Below, piece by piece: positions 21,201-29,712 of a stretch of 64,000 nucleotides of DNA. A program made the position numbers and the translations under genes. The notes under the pieces are model-generated. The model was not told the DNA's origin and searched no databases. It worked only from the letters and a program-made list of their open reading frames with translations. The stretch lies in contig OW804097.1 of assembly GCA_942159475.1 (NCBI GenBank), positions 117,402,789-117,466,788 on the forward strand, written 5' to 3'. Positions within the stretch are counted from its first letter, which is position 1; each line of letters starts with the position of its first letter. This DNA comes from Sthenelais limicola. Taxonomy: Eukaryota; Annelida; Polychaeta; Phyllodocida; Sigalionidae.

Positions 21201-22497
21201 AAGGATCACGGCCCCGAGCAACCCTTGCCAGGGACCAGCCTCAACCACAAACAGCTGTTCTTCGTGTCCTTTGCACAGGTCTGGTGTTCCGAGAACACAC
21301 CACAGTCCGCACATCTATCTCTCATGTTCGATGAACATCCTCCGGCCAAATACAGGTTGGTTCTCAAATATTTGTGATAATTATTTACTGTGAACGTATT
21401 AATGTTCGCGCAGTTTTTATTTTCGCGCACCCACCTTTGTGCGCAAAAATTAATCCTTGCCGAAAGTTCCTCGAAATATCCTCGAATCTTGTATTGCTGA
21501 TTATTTGTATAATGTCAAAAATAGTAGATGGACTATTTTCTTTCAAATAGAAGTCTGAAAGTATTGTTAAAATGATTGAAATTTGTATTATTCTTTTCGC
21601 TTACCAAGTACAAAATTTTGATTTTTCCTTGAGTATCATGAAATTATCATGTACCATGAAAATGTGCTCAATAAAATTTCTTTTTAAAAAAAAGTAATAA
21701 TTAGGCCTATTGCATAAACAAGGTTTGAGACTTCCTTGCTGCGCTATTTAAATCTGCGCGAAAAGGTGTCAAAGTGTTTTGTGCGAGAAAATTTATCTGC
21801 GCGAAAATAAATACGTTTACAGTATATGTGGACATCTGGTGTTAAAGAGGGTTTCCAACATTACCCTGAACAACTCACTACCTTTTCTATGGTAAATGTC
21901 GGGTCGTTATTCCTTATTTAACATAGTTATTTCGGGGTCTTATCTCATCTCAAATTACACCGGCCCTTCAATAGCCGCAATTTCATTTCAATAGAAAAGA
22001 TTATTTGGTTGGATCGTGAAATATTAGAGTTGTACATTTAAGAAAATCCTTTTCGTTGGTATATAGTCTAAATTCTTCATTCGGACGATATAGCCGTGGA
22101 CACACACAGCCGATTTGGCTCCCGATTCCCCTCCGATTTTGGTCTCCCGATAAATCCTATAATTTCATTTCAAGTCCTGGTTTATGTTTTTGAAATAACA
22201 TCAACCAGGATTGGAAATGAAATCCTAGGATTCATTGGAAGACCAAAATCGGGGGACAATCGGGAGCCAAATCGGCTGTGTGAGTGTGTCCACGGCTTAT
22301 GTCAGTTGTTAATAGATATAAAATGTATGTGTTGGATAAACATTATTGTAACATTACACTTTGATATATTATAATGTGTGACAAATCTTGGTTCCAGGGT
22401 GATCGGCACTGTCTCCAACTCGAGGGAATTCGCTGAACTTTTCCAGTGTAAGAAGAACAGTAAAATGAACCCTGAGAAGAAATGCGAAGTTTGGTAA
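2986..22497 (+). CDS. ECE1: Endothelin-converting-enzyme-like zinc metallopeptidase (M13 family), 18 coding exons
   Basis: Join: 2986-3232, 5013-5219, 6449-6735, 7603-7668, 7949-8065, 8544-8630, 9701-9849, 11336-11439, 12540-12658, 14018-14116, 14254-14331, 15133-15236, 15594-15704, 16723-16790, 18076-18200, 18659-18724, 21183-21355, 22398-22497. The sum is 2307 nt, 768 residues plus TAA, close to the 770 of human ECE1. Residues 1-50 are cytoplasmic and start MSGQKYKR, like the MSTYKR start of an ECE1 isoform. About 51-71 is a hydrophobic signal anchor and the rest should be extracellular or lumenal. Seen: [19 protein letters not shown] (564-567), zinc site HELTH (605-609), GESIAD with third zinc ligand E665 and D669, H730 in DEHPPAKYR, terminal CEVW. 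M13 enzymes of this class trim small secreted peptides such as endothelin precursors; the substrate here is unknown. ECE1 versus ECE2 cannot be decided and may not apply to an invertebrate gene. Confidence 0.95.
3275..4111 (+). repeat. Pyrimidine minisatellite of about 840 bp in intron 1
   Basis: Imperfect tandem copies of TCTCTCTCCCTTCTTCTCTG, with TC added or lost between copies and occasional C/T changes. One strand is almost entirely pyrimidine. All long open frames across it are artefacts of the repeat. Confidence 0.95.
4411..4633. mobile_element. Family A MITE, diverged subfamily
   Basis: Starts GGGTTAGGTCGCCAGAAAG and ends near CTGACTACTTCACCC; the middle matches the family (GTTGAACTGTATTTTGAAC). 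The termini resemble the GGTCGTCAG-type copies at 17103 and 33812. Confidence 0.65.
4640..4874. mobile_element. Family A MITE
   Basis: Starts GGGTCAGATTTTTAGAAAAT and ends AAAAATCTGACCC; 235 bp. Confidence 0.8.
5013..5219 (+). CDS. ECE1: Peptidase exon 2
   Basis: Codes [16 protein letters not shown] through MKNLI, including the conserved [15 protein letters not shown] and GHSRWGTF. Acceptor CCTCCTCCAG, donor G|GTAAGG, phase 1 to phase 1. Confidence 0.95.
5234..5443. mobile_element. Family D hairpin MITE
   Basis: Starts AGCCGTGGACACACACAGCC and ends with the complement AATCGGCTGTGTGTGGGC, followed by TAA. The left flank is also TAA. It begins 14 nt after the donor boundary of exon 2 and carries a G10 run. 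Confidence 0.85.
5552..5913. mobile_element. Family C element
   Basis: Starts GTGATGTGTTAGAG and ends AACACATCAC, flanked by ATAT at 5548-5551 and 5914-5917. The interior is diverged. Confidence 0.8.
6259..6272. promoter_or_regulatory. RFX-type X-box match
   Basis: GTTTCCATAGCAAC fits the bipartite consensus for RFX factors (two inverted half sites around AT). It is intronic, 176 bp before exon 3. Function is inferred only from the motif. Confidence 0.35.
6449..6735 (+). CDS. ECE1: Peptidase exon 3
   Basis: Codes [20 protein letters not shown] through TSTNILQ, matching the EAERKAQ-YY and RGGWN blocks of ECE proteins. Acceptor TTTTCTAG, donor CAG|GTGATT, ending in phase 0. Confidence 0.93.
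6789..7024. mobile_element. Family A MITE
   Basis: Intact terminal repeats, flanked by ATAT on both sides, 54 bp downstream of exon 3. Confidence 0.88.
7025..7245. mobile_element. Family J repeat interrupted by a family G hairpin
   Basis: 7025-7062 and 7175-7245 match, in reverse orientation, the continuous stretch around 18960-19070 (CACTAGTGAAATACGC, CTCTAGATACG, AGCAATGCGTG). The G element sits between the two parts. An X-box-like GTAGCCAAGGCAAC lies at 7219-7232. Confidence 0.7.
7063..7171. mobile_element. Family G hairpin MITE nested in family J
   Basis: About 109 bp. Arms are AGGCCCTTGTCCACTAAGCC and GGCTCAGTGAACTAGGCCCT, flanked by TAA on both sides. A second copy is at 18304-18411. 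Confidence 0.8.
7603..7668 (+). CDS. ECE1: Peptidase exon 4
   Basis: 22 codons, [20 protein letters not shown] then DK, matching the VDQSGLGLPSRDYYLNKT block of ECE1. Acceptor TACTTTTAG, donor AAG|GTATGG, phase 0. Confidence 0.94.
7949..8065 (+). CDS. ECE1: Peptidase exon 5
   Basis: 39 codons, [20 protein letters not shown] through FEQKIAN. Donor AAT|GTGAGT, phase 0 to 0. Confidence 0.93.
8232..8377. mobile_element. Family A MITE, partial
   Basis: Only the central and right parts of the family are recognisable (GTTATGTTGAACTGTATTTC, then TTGTACATTTTCGGA). Confidence 0.6.
8544..8630 (+). CDS. ECE1: Peptidase exon 6
   Basis: 29 codons, [20 protein letters not shown] through ELSPA, matching ITIPQEKRRDEELIYHK of ECE1. 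Acceptor CCTTGTAG, donor GCA|GTAAGT. Confidence 0.95.
9051..9395. mobile_element. Family E MITE with 36-bp terminal inverted repeats
   Basis: Starts AGTCTGTCCGAAAAGTAGTT and ends with its complement; the arms differ at two positions over 36 bp. Flanks are TA and TA, as for Tc1/mariner-type elements. The 345-bp interior has no transposase. A second, altered copy is at 60937. Confidence 0.88.
9701..9849 (+). CDS. ECE1: Peptidase exon 7
   Basis: Codes [20 protein letters not shown] through DQTLEGRT. Acceptor TTACTCTAG, donor AC|GTAAGT, ends in phase 2. Confidence 0.93.
9942..10348. mobile_element. Family C element, full length
   Basis: Starts GTGATGTGTTCCAGGAAAAT and ends CCTAAAACGGGTCAC, flanked by AAAT at 9938-9941 and 10349-10352. 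Confidence 0.88.
10855..11074. mobile_element. Family B hairpin MITE, copy 3
   Basis: Palindromic. The right arm holds three consecutive AGAGCTTACCGC-type units where other copies have one or two. The last bases of the right end are missing (GACCAC then TTA). Confidence 0.82.
11336..11439 (+). CDS. ECE1: Peptidase exon 8
   Basis: Codes [20 protein letters not shown] through DEVLA. Acceptor TGTTTCAG, donor CAG|GTAAGT, phase 2 to phase 1. Confidence 0.93.
11761..12104. mobile_element. Family M element, copy 1
   Basis: Ends are ATAGGGGACTTGCATG and GCAAATCCCCTAT. The same two ends, in opposite orientation, bound 49950-50176. The similarity covers about 35 bp at each end. Confidence 0.65.
12540..12658 (+). 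CDS. ECE1: Peptidase exon 9
   Basis: Codes [20 protein letters not shown] through GNSKDK, matching [20 protein letters not shown] of ECE1. Acceptor TTGGTAG, donor AAG|GTGAAT, ends in phase 0. Confidence 0.93.
12733..13300. mobile_element. Family C element with an internal duplication
   Basis: About 570 bp instead of about 400. The stretch from the RATCTTTTAATTGAAA region to the CCCAGAAAYATTGCAAA region occurs twice in direct order (about 12797-12965 and about 12966-13135). Ends are GTGATGTGTTTTAGGG and CCTAAAACGGATCAC. Confidence 0.75.
13638..13872. mobile_element. Family A MITE
   Basis: Intact ends, 235 bp, in reverse orientation to the 6789 copy. It ends 145 bp before exon 10. Confidence 0.88.
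14018..14116 (+). CDS. ECE1: Peptidase exon 10
   Basis: 33 codons, [20 protein letters not shown] through [16 protein letters not shown] matches WMDEETRKSAKEK. Acceptor CTACTAG, donor AAA|GTAAAA, phase 0. Confidence 0.93.
14254..14331 (+). CDS. ECE1: Peptidase exon 11
   Basis: 26 codons, [20 protein letters not shown] through DERYVG. Acceptor TTCCTTAG, donor GGG|GTAGGT. The intron before it is only 137 bp. Confidence 0.93.
14686..15054. mobile_element. Family C element
   Basis: Starts GTGACCCGTTTTAGGAAAAT and ends CTGGAACACATCAC, flanked by ATTT at 14682-14685 and 15055-15058. It ends 78 bp before exon 12. Confidence 0.87.
15133..15236 (+). CDS. ECE1: Peptidase exon 12
   Basis: Codes [20 protein letters not shown] through PPDKLR. 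Acceptor CTTAAACAG, donor AG|GTGCGT, ends in phase 2. Confidence 0.93.
15310..15533. mobile_element. Family A MITE filling intron 12
   Basis: Left end GGGTCAGATTTTCAG is intact and the right end is cut at TACATTTTCTGAA. It makes up most of the 357-bp intron between exons 12 and 13. Confidence 0.82.
15594..15704 (+). CDS. ECE1: Peptidase exon 13 (NAYY block)
   Basis: Codes [20 protein letters not shown] through DSDYP. NAYY and [10 protein letters not shown] are M13 family signatures, and the Asn-Ala pair contacts the substrate backbone in that family. Phase 2 to phase 2. Confidence 0.95.
15827..16112. mobile_element. Family I inverted-repeat element
   Basis: 286 bp. Ends are AGGGCTGGTTCCATTGGTAC and the complement CCAATGGAACCAGCCCT. 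Flanks are TAA on the left and TTA on the right. Only this copy was seen. The arms contain GGATACGGAT repeats. Confidence 0.75.
16423..16636. mobile_element. Family B hairpin MITE, copy 4, upstream of the catalytic exon
   Basis: Palindrome flanked by TTA on both sides (16420-16422 and 16637-16639). It ends 86 bp before the HELTH exon. Confidence 0.9.
16723..16790 (+). CDS. ECE1: Peptidase exon 14 (HELTH zinc site)
   Basis: Codes [20 protein letters not shown] then DS, with split codons at both ends. HELTH is the HExxH motif: both histidines bind zinc and the glutamate activates water. Phase 2 in, phase 1 out. Confidence 0.96.
16808..17023. mobile_element. Family B hairpin MITE, copy 5, directly behind the catalytic exon
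   Basis: Palindrome flanked by TTA (16805-16807 and 17024-17026). It begins 17 nt past the exon 14 boundary. Confidence 0.9.
17103..17345. mobile_element. Family A MITE, GGTCGTCAG subfamily
   Basis: Starts GGGTCAGGTCGTCAGAAAAT and ends near TTGACC. The interior matches the family. Confidence 0.75.
17579..17813. mobile_element. Family A MITE, reference copy with clear target duplication
   Basis: 235 bp with 28-bp perfect terminal inverted repeats, flanked by ACTA at 17575-17578 and 17814-17817. Confidence 0.93.
18076..18200 (+). CDS. ECE1: Peptidase exon 15
   Basis: Codes [20 protein letters not shown] through KVNGEN, matching REYDKDGNLRPWW. Acceptor TCTTAAAAG, donor AAC|GTAAGT, ends in phase 0. 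Confidence 0.95.
18304..18411. mobile_element. Family G hairpin MITE, copy 2
   Basis: Arms are AGGGCCTAGTCCACTAAGCC and GGCTTAGTGGACTAGGCCT, with TAA on the left. It ends about 250 bp before exon 16. Confidence 0.78.
18659..18724 (+). CDS. ECE1: Peptidase exon 16 (third zinc ligand)
   Basis: 22 codons, [20 protein letters not shown] then YM. E665 of GESIAD is the third zinc ligand of the family and D669 its partner. Acceptor GTTTCAG, donor ATG|GTGAGA. Confidence 0.95.
18830..19075. mobile_element. Family J repeat, uninterrupted copy
   Basis: Contains the palindrome GCACGAGTTGCGTAGCAACG and, further on, the stretches shared with the split copy at 7025-7245. The outer boundaries are not certain. 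Confidence 0.55.
18978..18991. promoter_or_regulatory. RFX-type X-box match inside family J
   Basis: GTTGCCATGACAAC is close to the classic X-box. It is carried by the repeat, and the other copy has GTAGCCAAGGCAAC at the same place. Confidence 0.35.
19076..21182. other. Intron 16, second half: no gene recognised
   Basis: AT-rich. GTCCTACGTATTACCG at about 19322 recurs as its complement at about 19787, possibly the ends of one element. Its interior has a tRNA-like TCAGTGGTTAAGAG on the - strand near 19420. Around 20,984-21,040 there are nested short inverted repeats (AGGATTACACCCAGGTAATC). No coding exon is visible. Confidence 0.5.
21183..21355 (+). CDS. ECE1: Peptidase exon 17
   Basis: Codes [20 protein letters not shown] through HPPAKYR. 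QLFF-FAQVWC and DEHPPAKYR match the family; H730 aligns with the transition-state histidine of M13 enzymes. Acceptor TTTTGCAG, ends AG|GTTGGT in phase 2. Confidence 0.95.
22092..22297. mobile_element. Family D hairpin MITE
   Basis: Starts AGCCGTGGACACACACAGCC and ends TGTGTCCACGGCT; the interior is the family palindrome around TCCTGGTTTATG. It lies 100 bp before exon 18. Confidence 0.85.
22398..22497 (+). CDS. ECE1: Peptidase exon 18 (C-terminus)
   Basis: Codes [20 protein letters not shown] through KCEVW, then TAA. The CxxW end is typical of M13 enzymes and its cysteine forms a disulfide in the family. Acceptor GGTTCCAG. Confidence 0.95.
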
Positions 22498-22974
22498 CGT
22501 AGGAAATATAGGACTACGTACGTTCAATACAGCGATCAATTTCGGATCGGAAAAGTTGTCAGATTAATTTGAATATTATATATATATATTCAGCCAATTC
22601 CCAACGCTGTAAGTTGTGATACTTTAATTTCATGCTCTACCCGGCATGATCATTCATTCAAATGGAATGGTAAAATGGTTTTGGTGACATAAGTACGACA
22701 AAGAAACTGTACACATAGATATTGTGATAAACCCTATAAGAAATCCACTCTATGTTCTCAACAGTGGTTGAAAATGATTTAACTATGTACTGGTATAAGT
22801 GTCCTTCGGTGAGTTCTGAAATAATAGGAATTCTGTATTTACCGCGAAGGTTTTCATTTATGTGTCGAGTTTTCATGAAAGTACTGTCATAGCCTCCTCC
22901 TTGTTTTCCTACCTCTATCATTAACCAACATACAGTTGTGTACTTGAAAAATGTCTAGAAGTCAAGAAAGAAAT

Positions 22975-23377
22975 GTGATGTGTTCCAAGAAAATAAGTCA
23001 CAACTCGTAAAATTGATATTTTTCAAAGCGTTTTTATCACAAGATCTCTTTATTGAAATGTTCTAACTTTTAGAGGGTTTAGCGCTCATATTCATAGAAA
23101 TCCGTGTAACAAATTTCAGGATATTGTATTAAATATATTCTTGCGTTTTGAAGGCCTTCGTATGGAGTATATTAAGTTACTTTACTGGTAATTACCCATC
23201 CAGAAACTCTTTTTTTTTTTCAAAAATAAAAATATCAAACTTAAAATATAGAAATACTTATTAGGTGTCCTAGTGTTTACTATCATTGGAATCGGCTTCA
23301 TCTCCTCTTTTCAAATATGGTGATATCTCAAAATCCATATTTTGTGACTTATGACTCATTTTCCTAAAACGTATCAC
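22975..23377. mobile_element. Family C element, full length
   Basis: Starts GTGATGTGTTCCAAG and ends CCTAAAACGTATCAC, flanked by AAAT at 22971-22974 and 23378-23381. Confidence 0.88.
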
Positions 23378-24191
23378 AAATGTATGTGAAAGTAATTAAA
23401 CCTGTATTTCTTCGATGGAGGGGGAGGGGAGGGGAGAAGTTTTGTTCTGATCTCCCAGTGCATAAACTGTCACATACTCTAAGTAACTTATTATGTTCCC
23501 AGGAAATGATGTTGGATGTCAACCCCAGTAAAATATGACAAAATATATGGCTTAGACCTGTTGAAAGTTATCTAAATCATAAAGATTAGATTCCTAAATT
23601 AAATCCTATAGTCTATACATTGTGCTCTGTATACATACATTCGTGTTTATAGTCATAATCATACATGTATATCAACATGCATCTATAGGTCTCCGTTGAT
23701 GTTATGAAAAATTTCATGAAACAATGTAGGAATCATGAAATTGGCCCATGAACGCTGTTTAATCAAAGAAAGAAAACTTGCTTTGATATAGAGTTGTAAC
23801 CATGGAGAACATGTGGAATAAAACAACCCCTTTTTGCATTGGTCCAGGATATTATCTGGGCTATTCGCAATTATTCTCGAGTGAGATTTTATACATAATG
23901 GCGACATTTCTTGATAAGTAATGTATGTATGATACATGAGATATTTTTATATAAGTGGTTGTACTTTATTATTCTTCTGCAAGATATTGAAGATAAGTTA
24001 AAGCTCTACGTGAAATACTTCTTATCATGCTACGATATTTCTATTTAAACTTGAAGACTTCGACCTGCTATTCTTAACATGTTCTATATATATGATGTTG
24101 TTTGCAAAAGATCTATCCAGGCTTTCAAAGTATGGTACATAGAGTGGCTTACTATACTTATGGTGAGGGAAGAATCAATACTAGATTTGCC

Positions 24192-24307
24192 AGGTGTCCT
24201 GGTGTTAATTATCATTGGAATCAGATTTCTCTCCTCTTTTCAAAATATGGTGATATCTCAAAATCCATATTTTGTGACTTATGACTCATTTTCCTAAAAC
24301 GAATCAC
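24192..24307. mobile_element. Family C element, right end only
   Basis: Matches the family from 'GGTGTCCTGGTGTTAATTAT' to CCTAAAACGAATCAC; the left part is absent. Confidence 0.75.
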
Positions 24308-24319
24308 ATATGTATTACA

Positions 24320-24495
24320 TTAAATTAAATTAGGTTCAAAAATGATAAATATATTAGGTACGTATATATGAGTATTATGTGTTATTGCTTTGAATAAGAA
24401 TATTTGTTTACGTACGTTATGTAGAATCTCATTTTGTCTAAAATTGATATTATTCGAGAATATTGGTAAATGCGACATTTTCTGACGATCATGCC
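24320..24495. mobile_element. Family A MITE, decayed
   Basis: Weak match in order and spacing, ending ACATTTTCTGACGATC. Confidence 0.4.
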
Positions 24496-24807
24496 CATAT
24501 CATCTCCCAATTCTATTACTCACCAACATAATGCTATAATAAATCAGACGAGACTTAAACATTAAATTGTCAAACAAACAGATTCGCTACAAGTGTTTCA
24601 ATGCTGTTTATGCCCTGAGAATAGTTACTGGACTGCATTAGTCAAAATACTGTGTACAAACAGAGATGTTCCAGCCCTTTCAGTCTCAATATTTCTCTGA
24701 CATGAAACCTATTTAATTTTGATAAAAGACGTCGTTTTCTTACACCCTGTCATTATTGATGAAACCATTTGCTGTCGACGGTGTAAGGTAGCTTTCGCTG
24801 ACTATAA

Positions 24808-25010
24808 AGCCGTGGACACACACAGCCGATTTGTCCCCCGATTGTCCCCCCGATTTTGGTCTCCCAATGAATCCTATGATTTCATTTCAAGTCCTGGTTT
24901 ATGTTTTTGAAATAACATCAATCAGGATTGGAAATGAAATCCTAGGATTCATCGGAAGACCAAAATCGGGGGGCAAGCGGGGGACAAATCGGCTGTGTGT
25001 GGGCAGGGCT
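24808..25010. mobile_element. Family D hairpin MITE
   Basis: Starts AGCCGTGGACACACACAGCC and ends CTGTGTGTGGGCAGGGCT, flanked by TAA at 24805-24807 and 25011-25013. Confidence 0.9.
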
Positions 25011-25310
25011 TAATATCAAACGGATTTGTCTAAACATGTTTCGATCAAGGACGTTTATCATGGCTTATCTTGCCATTATGTGAGAATAGTTTTCATATTA
25101 TCTTACGATTTAATGTTTTATCTTTTTTTCTTTTAAACGAATTAAATTTATTCTTTCCCTTTATTGATAGAATATTGATTGATGGAAACAGTTACTAGAA
25201 GAATCACCGAATATAATACATCCACCGAATGAAGTTTTATAATCATGGTGCACCTCTTTGTATATCACAGATATTTCCAATGTTTGCTCGATTCGCCCAG
25301 TGGTTCATAG

Positions 25311-25537
25311 CATTCAGAAAATGTACAATTGGCAGCTGTACACATTTTGTAAATTCTGCTAAATTAGGCTGCAATTTGGTCAATACTAGGTAAATTCGAG
25401 TATATTTGGCTTTGTATTGATTCTAGCAATCTGTTTGGTTAGGTTGAACTGTATTTTGAACTTTATTTTTGTCTGAAACTTGGGTTATTTGAGAGAACTG
25501 GTGAAGATGAATTGTACATTTTCTGAAGATCTGACCC
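25311..25537. mobile_element. Family A MITE, left end truncated
   Basis: Starts inside the terminal repeat (TTCAGAAAATGTACAATT) and ends GAAGATCTGACCC. Confidence 0.8.
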
Positions 25538-26974
25538 GTATAGTCCTCTTCGAGATACCATGTGCTGCCAATGCGCTACAATCCAATAATGTTTGATTGG
25601 GAGAAACCGTGTTGTTGAACGTAAAATCTAAGACGTTAAAGTGTATTTGTATTGAAGCCAATGGCCCCTTTGTGTGCATGATAAGTATATATCTCTTGAA
25701 TATGGAATATGTAAGTTCTTACCAAACAGAAAGGGTTTTCCATATGTAGATATGATCAATTTTGTGGGGGGGAAGTAATCTGCAGGCCTATACTTTGGTA
25801 CGAAAGTGTGTTCTTCTTTACGACCTGAATATCGTCTATTATTCATATTATTCATTTACACCATGAAATTGATTTCATTTTTTTTTTCTGAAAAAACAAC
25901 AACTTCCCCTTTAGAGATTCCACCTTAAAATATTCATACCACTTTCATCAAGTTTCACTCGTTGTCTCGCGATAGGATAATGTATGGACTAGCATTAAAG
26001 TTGTTCCAAATACATGTACAAAAAGAAGAAAATTGGGCTTTTCTATTGAACTATTGACAAATACGTATTGTACAACTTGTAAATAACTGAATATATGTAT
26101 TTAGTAATGTTATACAATATGGGTGCTTTGTAACATGCACATGTATAGTGAAATGCACATACTGCCCACCAAGATAGCATGATAAAGGATTGTTAACATA
26201 ATTTGTGTCGCTTTACATCGCTCCTCCCCTTTAAGTTGCATTCTCAGCGACCAAAAACTAAAAAAAAATATTTTCCTTCTTATCTGAAAGTCATTTAACC
26301 AAAATTCTGGAGTATTTCACCCTGTTGTTTTTACTGCAGAACTTTATAAATCTCCACATCTGAATAATTACGGTGTGCCGCCGAAATCCTTTCCCTGTAC
26401 CCATTATCGGTGCAGGTTATCTTTTGGCTGGTTCGACTTCAAACCGTCGTATAACAAAACATGTAATAGCAACAAAACATTGACATCTTCAGTCCTAACT
26501 AAATATGTTCAAAAATGAGTAAATTCGATAAGATATTTTTGTTGCATTACCTGAGAATGCAGCTTTAAATTACCATAAGTTGAGGACAAGTGACTATTGT
26601 GATTCTGTTTCCACCGAATGTATGTGGTATTTAAATTGTTCAGTCAAAACTTGTGTAATATTCACTGCAACGAACTTGTGTAATGATATACGGAGGTAAT
26701 TTATATATGACTAACCCGAGACGCACAATTGTGCGCAAAACTATATTTAACCATTCATGCTTAGTTGGTGAAAATGTCTCCATCACTTAATCCGGTACAG
26801 TGGGAACATACAGCATGTAAAGTGTCAGAAAATAGCAATCATATATTTCCTTTGTTCGTGATTTATTTACTGCCAATATCATGAATTGTACTTGCCAATC
26901 TTTCATTTGCAATGAAGGTATCCCAAGAATATGTCCCTGTAGTCTTAATGTTTTGGGAGAATATTATTACGGAT

Positions 26975-27196
26975 AAAGTCGCCCGAAAAAGTACAATTGG
27001 CAGTTCTACACATTAATTAAATTCTGCTACATGAGGATAAAATGATAAATACTAGGTAAATCTAAGGATATTCGGTATTGCGTTCAATCATGTTTGGTTA
27101 TGTTCAACTGTATTTTGAACCTCATATTTGTTTTAGATTTGGGTTATTTGAGAGGATTGATGAAAGCGAATTGTACATTTTCCAGCGACCTCACCC
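26975..27196. mobile_element. Family A MITE, diverged
   Basis: Ends are AAGTCGCCCGAAAAAGTACA and TTTTCCAGCGACCTCACCC, the subfamily with GTCG-type termini. Confidence 0.65.
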
Positions 27197-27394
27197 ATAC
27201 ATACGATACTCACCTCTTGACTTCCGACGTGACCTGGCCAAACAACATTCCACGAGAAATATTTCAAATCTTATAGAAAAGATTTTTTTCACCGAATTTC
27301 TTTTTTTATAATCTTAGTTCATGACATATGCTCTTGATATCTAGATTCATTATAGAAGCTAGGTACTTTATATTTATCCGCACAGGGTACATAT

Positions 27395-27629
27395 GGGTCA
27401 GATTTTCAGAAAATGTACAATTGGCAGCTGTACACATTTAGTAATTTGTGCTAAATTAGGCTGCAATTTAGTCAATATTAGGTAAATTCATGTATATTCG
27501 GCATTGCATTGATTCTAGCAATCTGTTTGGTTAGGTTGAACTGTATTTTGAACTTTATTTTTGTCTGAAATTTGGGTTATTTGAGAGGATTGGCGAAGTT
27601 GAATTGTACATTTTCTGAAAATCGGACCC
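27395..27629. mobile_element. Family A MITE
   Basis: 235 bp with intact ends; the left flank ACATAT recurs on the right as ACATAT. Confidence 0.88.
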
Positions 27630-27717
27630 ACATATGTTTTCTTCTCTCGTAAGGTGAAAATAAGTACGAATTTAAACAAGGACATCAACTCACATATAGA
27701 ATATTTAAAAAAATAAC

Positions 27718-28042
27718 AGTACCGACATTTTTCTAAGAATGGTGTGTGAATGCAAATTGTTTAATCTCCTCAAAAATACTGCGAATTTCCATAAGAAATT
27801 CCAGGCTTTTCAAGTTTTTCCCAGACCCATTTTAGTGATTTTTGAGACCAGTTTCAGTGATTTTTCAGAATCCCAATTAAATTGAGTAAGTCATTCACCA
27901 ATGTCAAAGTTGCAATATTATGATAACATAATTAAAACCGGTAAAGATGTATCTTATAAAGATATAAGATGTACCGACATTTTGCTAAGAATGGTGTGTG
28001 AATGCAAATTGTTTAATATCCTCACAAATACTGCGAATGTAC
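27718..28042. repeat. Direct repeats around a family L segment
   Basis: A stretch of about 75 bp beginning GTACCGACATTTT and including AAGAATGGTGTGTGAATGC occurs at 27718-27791 and again at about 27970-28042. Between them lies the L segment (27790-27965), which recurs at 29713-30258. Confidence 0.75.
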
Positions 28043-29016
28043 TTATAGATCTTGTCCGATATAAAGTGTCTTTCTGCTAGACAGAAAATCTTGTAACAAA
28101 TTATATTCAAGCACGATATCGGTGAAAATGTCCTCGTTTCGTGATATACTGCATATACGGTGCATTTAATGGAGACTTGAGTAGTAATACTGTCTCACTC
28201 AGTGTATTTTTCAATGGAGAAGTGTATATCATCCCATTACCAAATACCTGCTACTAGTTTCCCGAAGCGTTAGTCCGGTGATATAACTTGAAGAGAATCG
28301 CATTCTTTCTGTATATTTTTATGGTGATCTAGCGAGACAGATTGGCATACATGTGAGTGAATATCGGTTTTGTTTAGTTCCCCCAGTCAATCTCATTGTA
28401 TCGACCCAAATCAATAAAGTGGTGAGTTGTATTCCCAACCAGTTTTTTTACTTTCTTCATATAATTTGAACGTCTGGTATAATAATAAAATAACGTATAA
28501 ATCTCTCAAAAATCATACTTCTTATCCTAGATACTATCATTAAATGATTTTCAACTGAAATAGTACCAAAAGAATAGTAGTAGAATAAAAAAAGATTTAA
28601 TCATGAAAATTATTTAAACTGGGAGATATAAATATATAGTATTGATTGATTGAAGGACGTATTGTCAGGGAGATATATACAAGGGAGTAGCAATGAACAA
28701 TATGCGCGGGTGGCATATAGTTGAAAGTAATGCCACTACTACTACTAGCGCCAACTATTTATAAGTGCATCACTAGTATTGCTCTTCTATGGTAAAGGGC
28801 AATCAAACTACCTGGGCTATATATGGTACTATTGCTGACAACAATACTGCAGTGTCACCTGGCATGCAGTGGCTGAATTAAGTCCCAGTTGCGGATAGTT
28901 TGGTTCAGTAAATGAGTCGTTGCTACTCACTTGTATATACCTCCCTGGTATTGTTTGCCAGGGGAAAGAGGGGATTTCTTTTGAAAACTCGTCTGAAGCT
29001 TATTTACCTTGTTTAA

Positions 29017-29218
29017 AACCCTGCCCACACACAGCCGATTTGCCTCCCGATTGCCTCCCGATTTAGGTCTCCTGATCAATCCTATGATCACATTTCAAAT
29101 CCTGGTTTATGTTATTGAAATAACATAAACCAGGATTGAAAATAAAATCCTAGGATTCATCGGAAGACCCAAATCGTGGGGCAATCGGGAGACAAATCGG
29201 CTATGTGTGGGCAGGGTT
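29017..29218. mobile_element. Family D hairpin MITE
   Basis: Starts AACCCTGCCCACACACAGCC and ends CTATGTGTGGGCAGGGTT, flanked by TAA at 29014-29016 and 29219-29221. The two arms are the most alike of the four copies. Confidence 0.9.
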
Positions 29219-29355
29219 TAACTCCTTTTAGTCGTACTCGTAGGTGTATATGAATTTCTACACACTTCATTCAAAGTTAATTGAATCAAAAGATAGATCT
29301 TGACTCAAATTTAATACTGGTCAGATAAGAAGGGAATATGTGTAGTTAAACAGGT

Positions 29356-29600
29356 GGGTCAGACCGTCAGAAAAGGTACAAATGGCAACTCTACACAGAA
29401 TTTCCTAAATAGGAAATTCTGCTAAATTAGGCTGAAAAATGGTCAATTCTAGGTAGGCCTATATCTAGATGGAAGGTTTTGGGTTGATTCAAACAATCTG
29501 TTTAGTTATGTTAAACTGTATTTTGAACCTCATTTTTGGCTTAAAGTTATTTGAGAGGATTGGTGAAGGCGATATTGTACATTTTCTGACAATTACACCC
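29356..29600. mobile_element. Family A MITE
   Basis: Left end GGGTCAGACCGTCAGAAAAG; the right end TTTTCTGACAATTACACCC is decayed. Confidence 0.7.
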
Positions 29601-29712
29601 AGGAGCAGGCAGAGTTCCTATGTCCGCCTCCAGGCTCCGCCACTGTCAGCAGTGAGCGGTCCCGCATTCAGTCTTAGCGGTCATGGTACCACCTGCTGGG
29701 TCTCCGCGCTTT

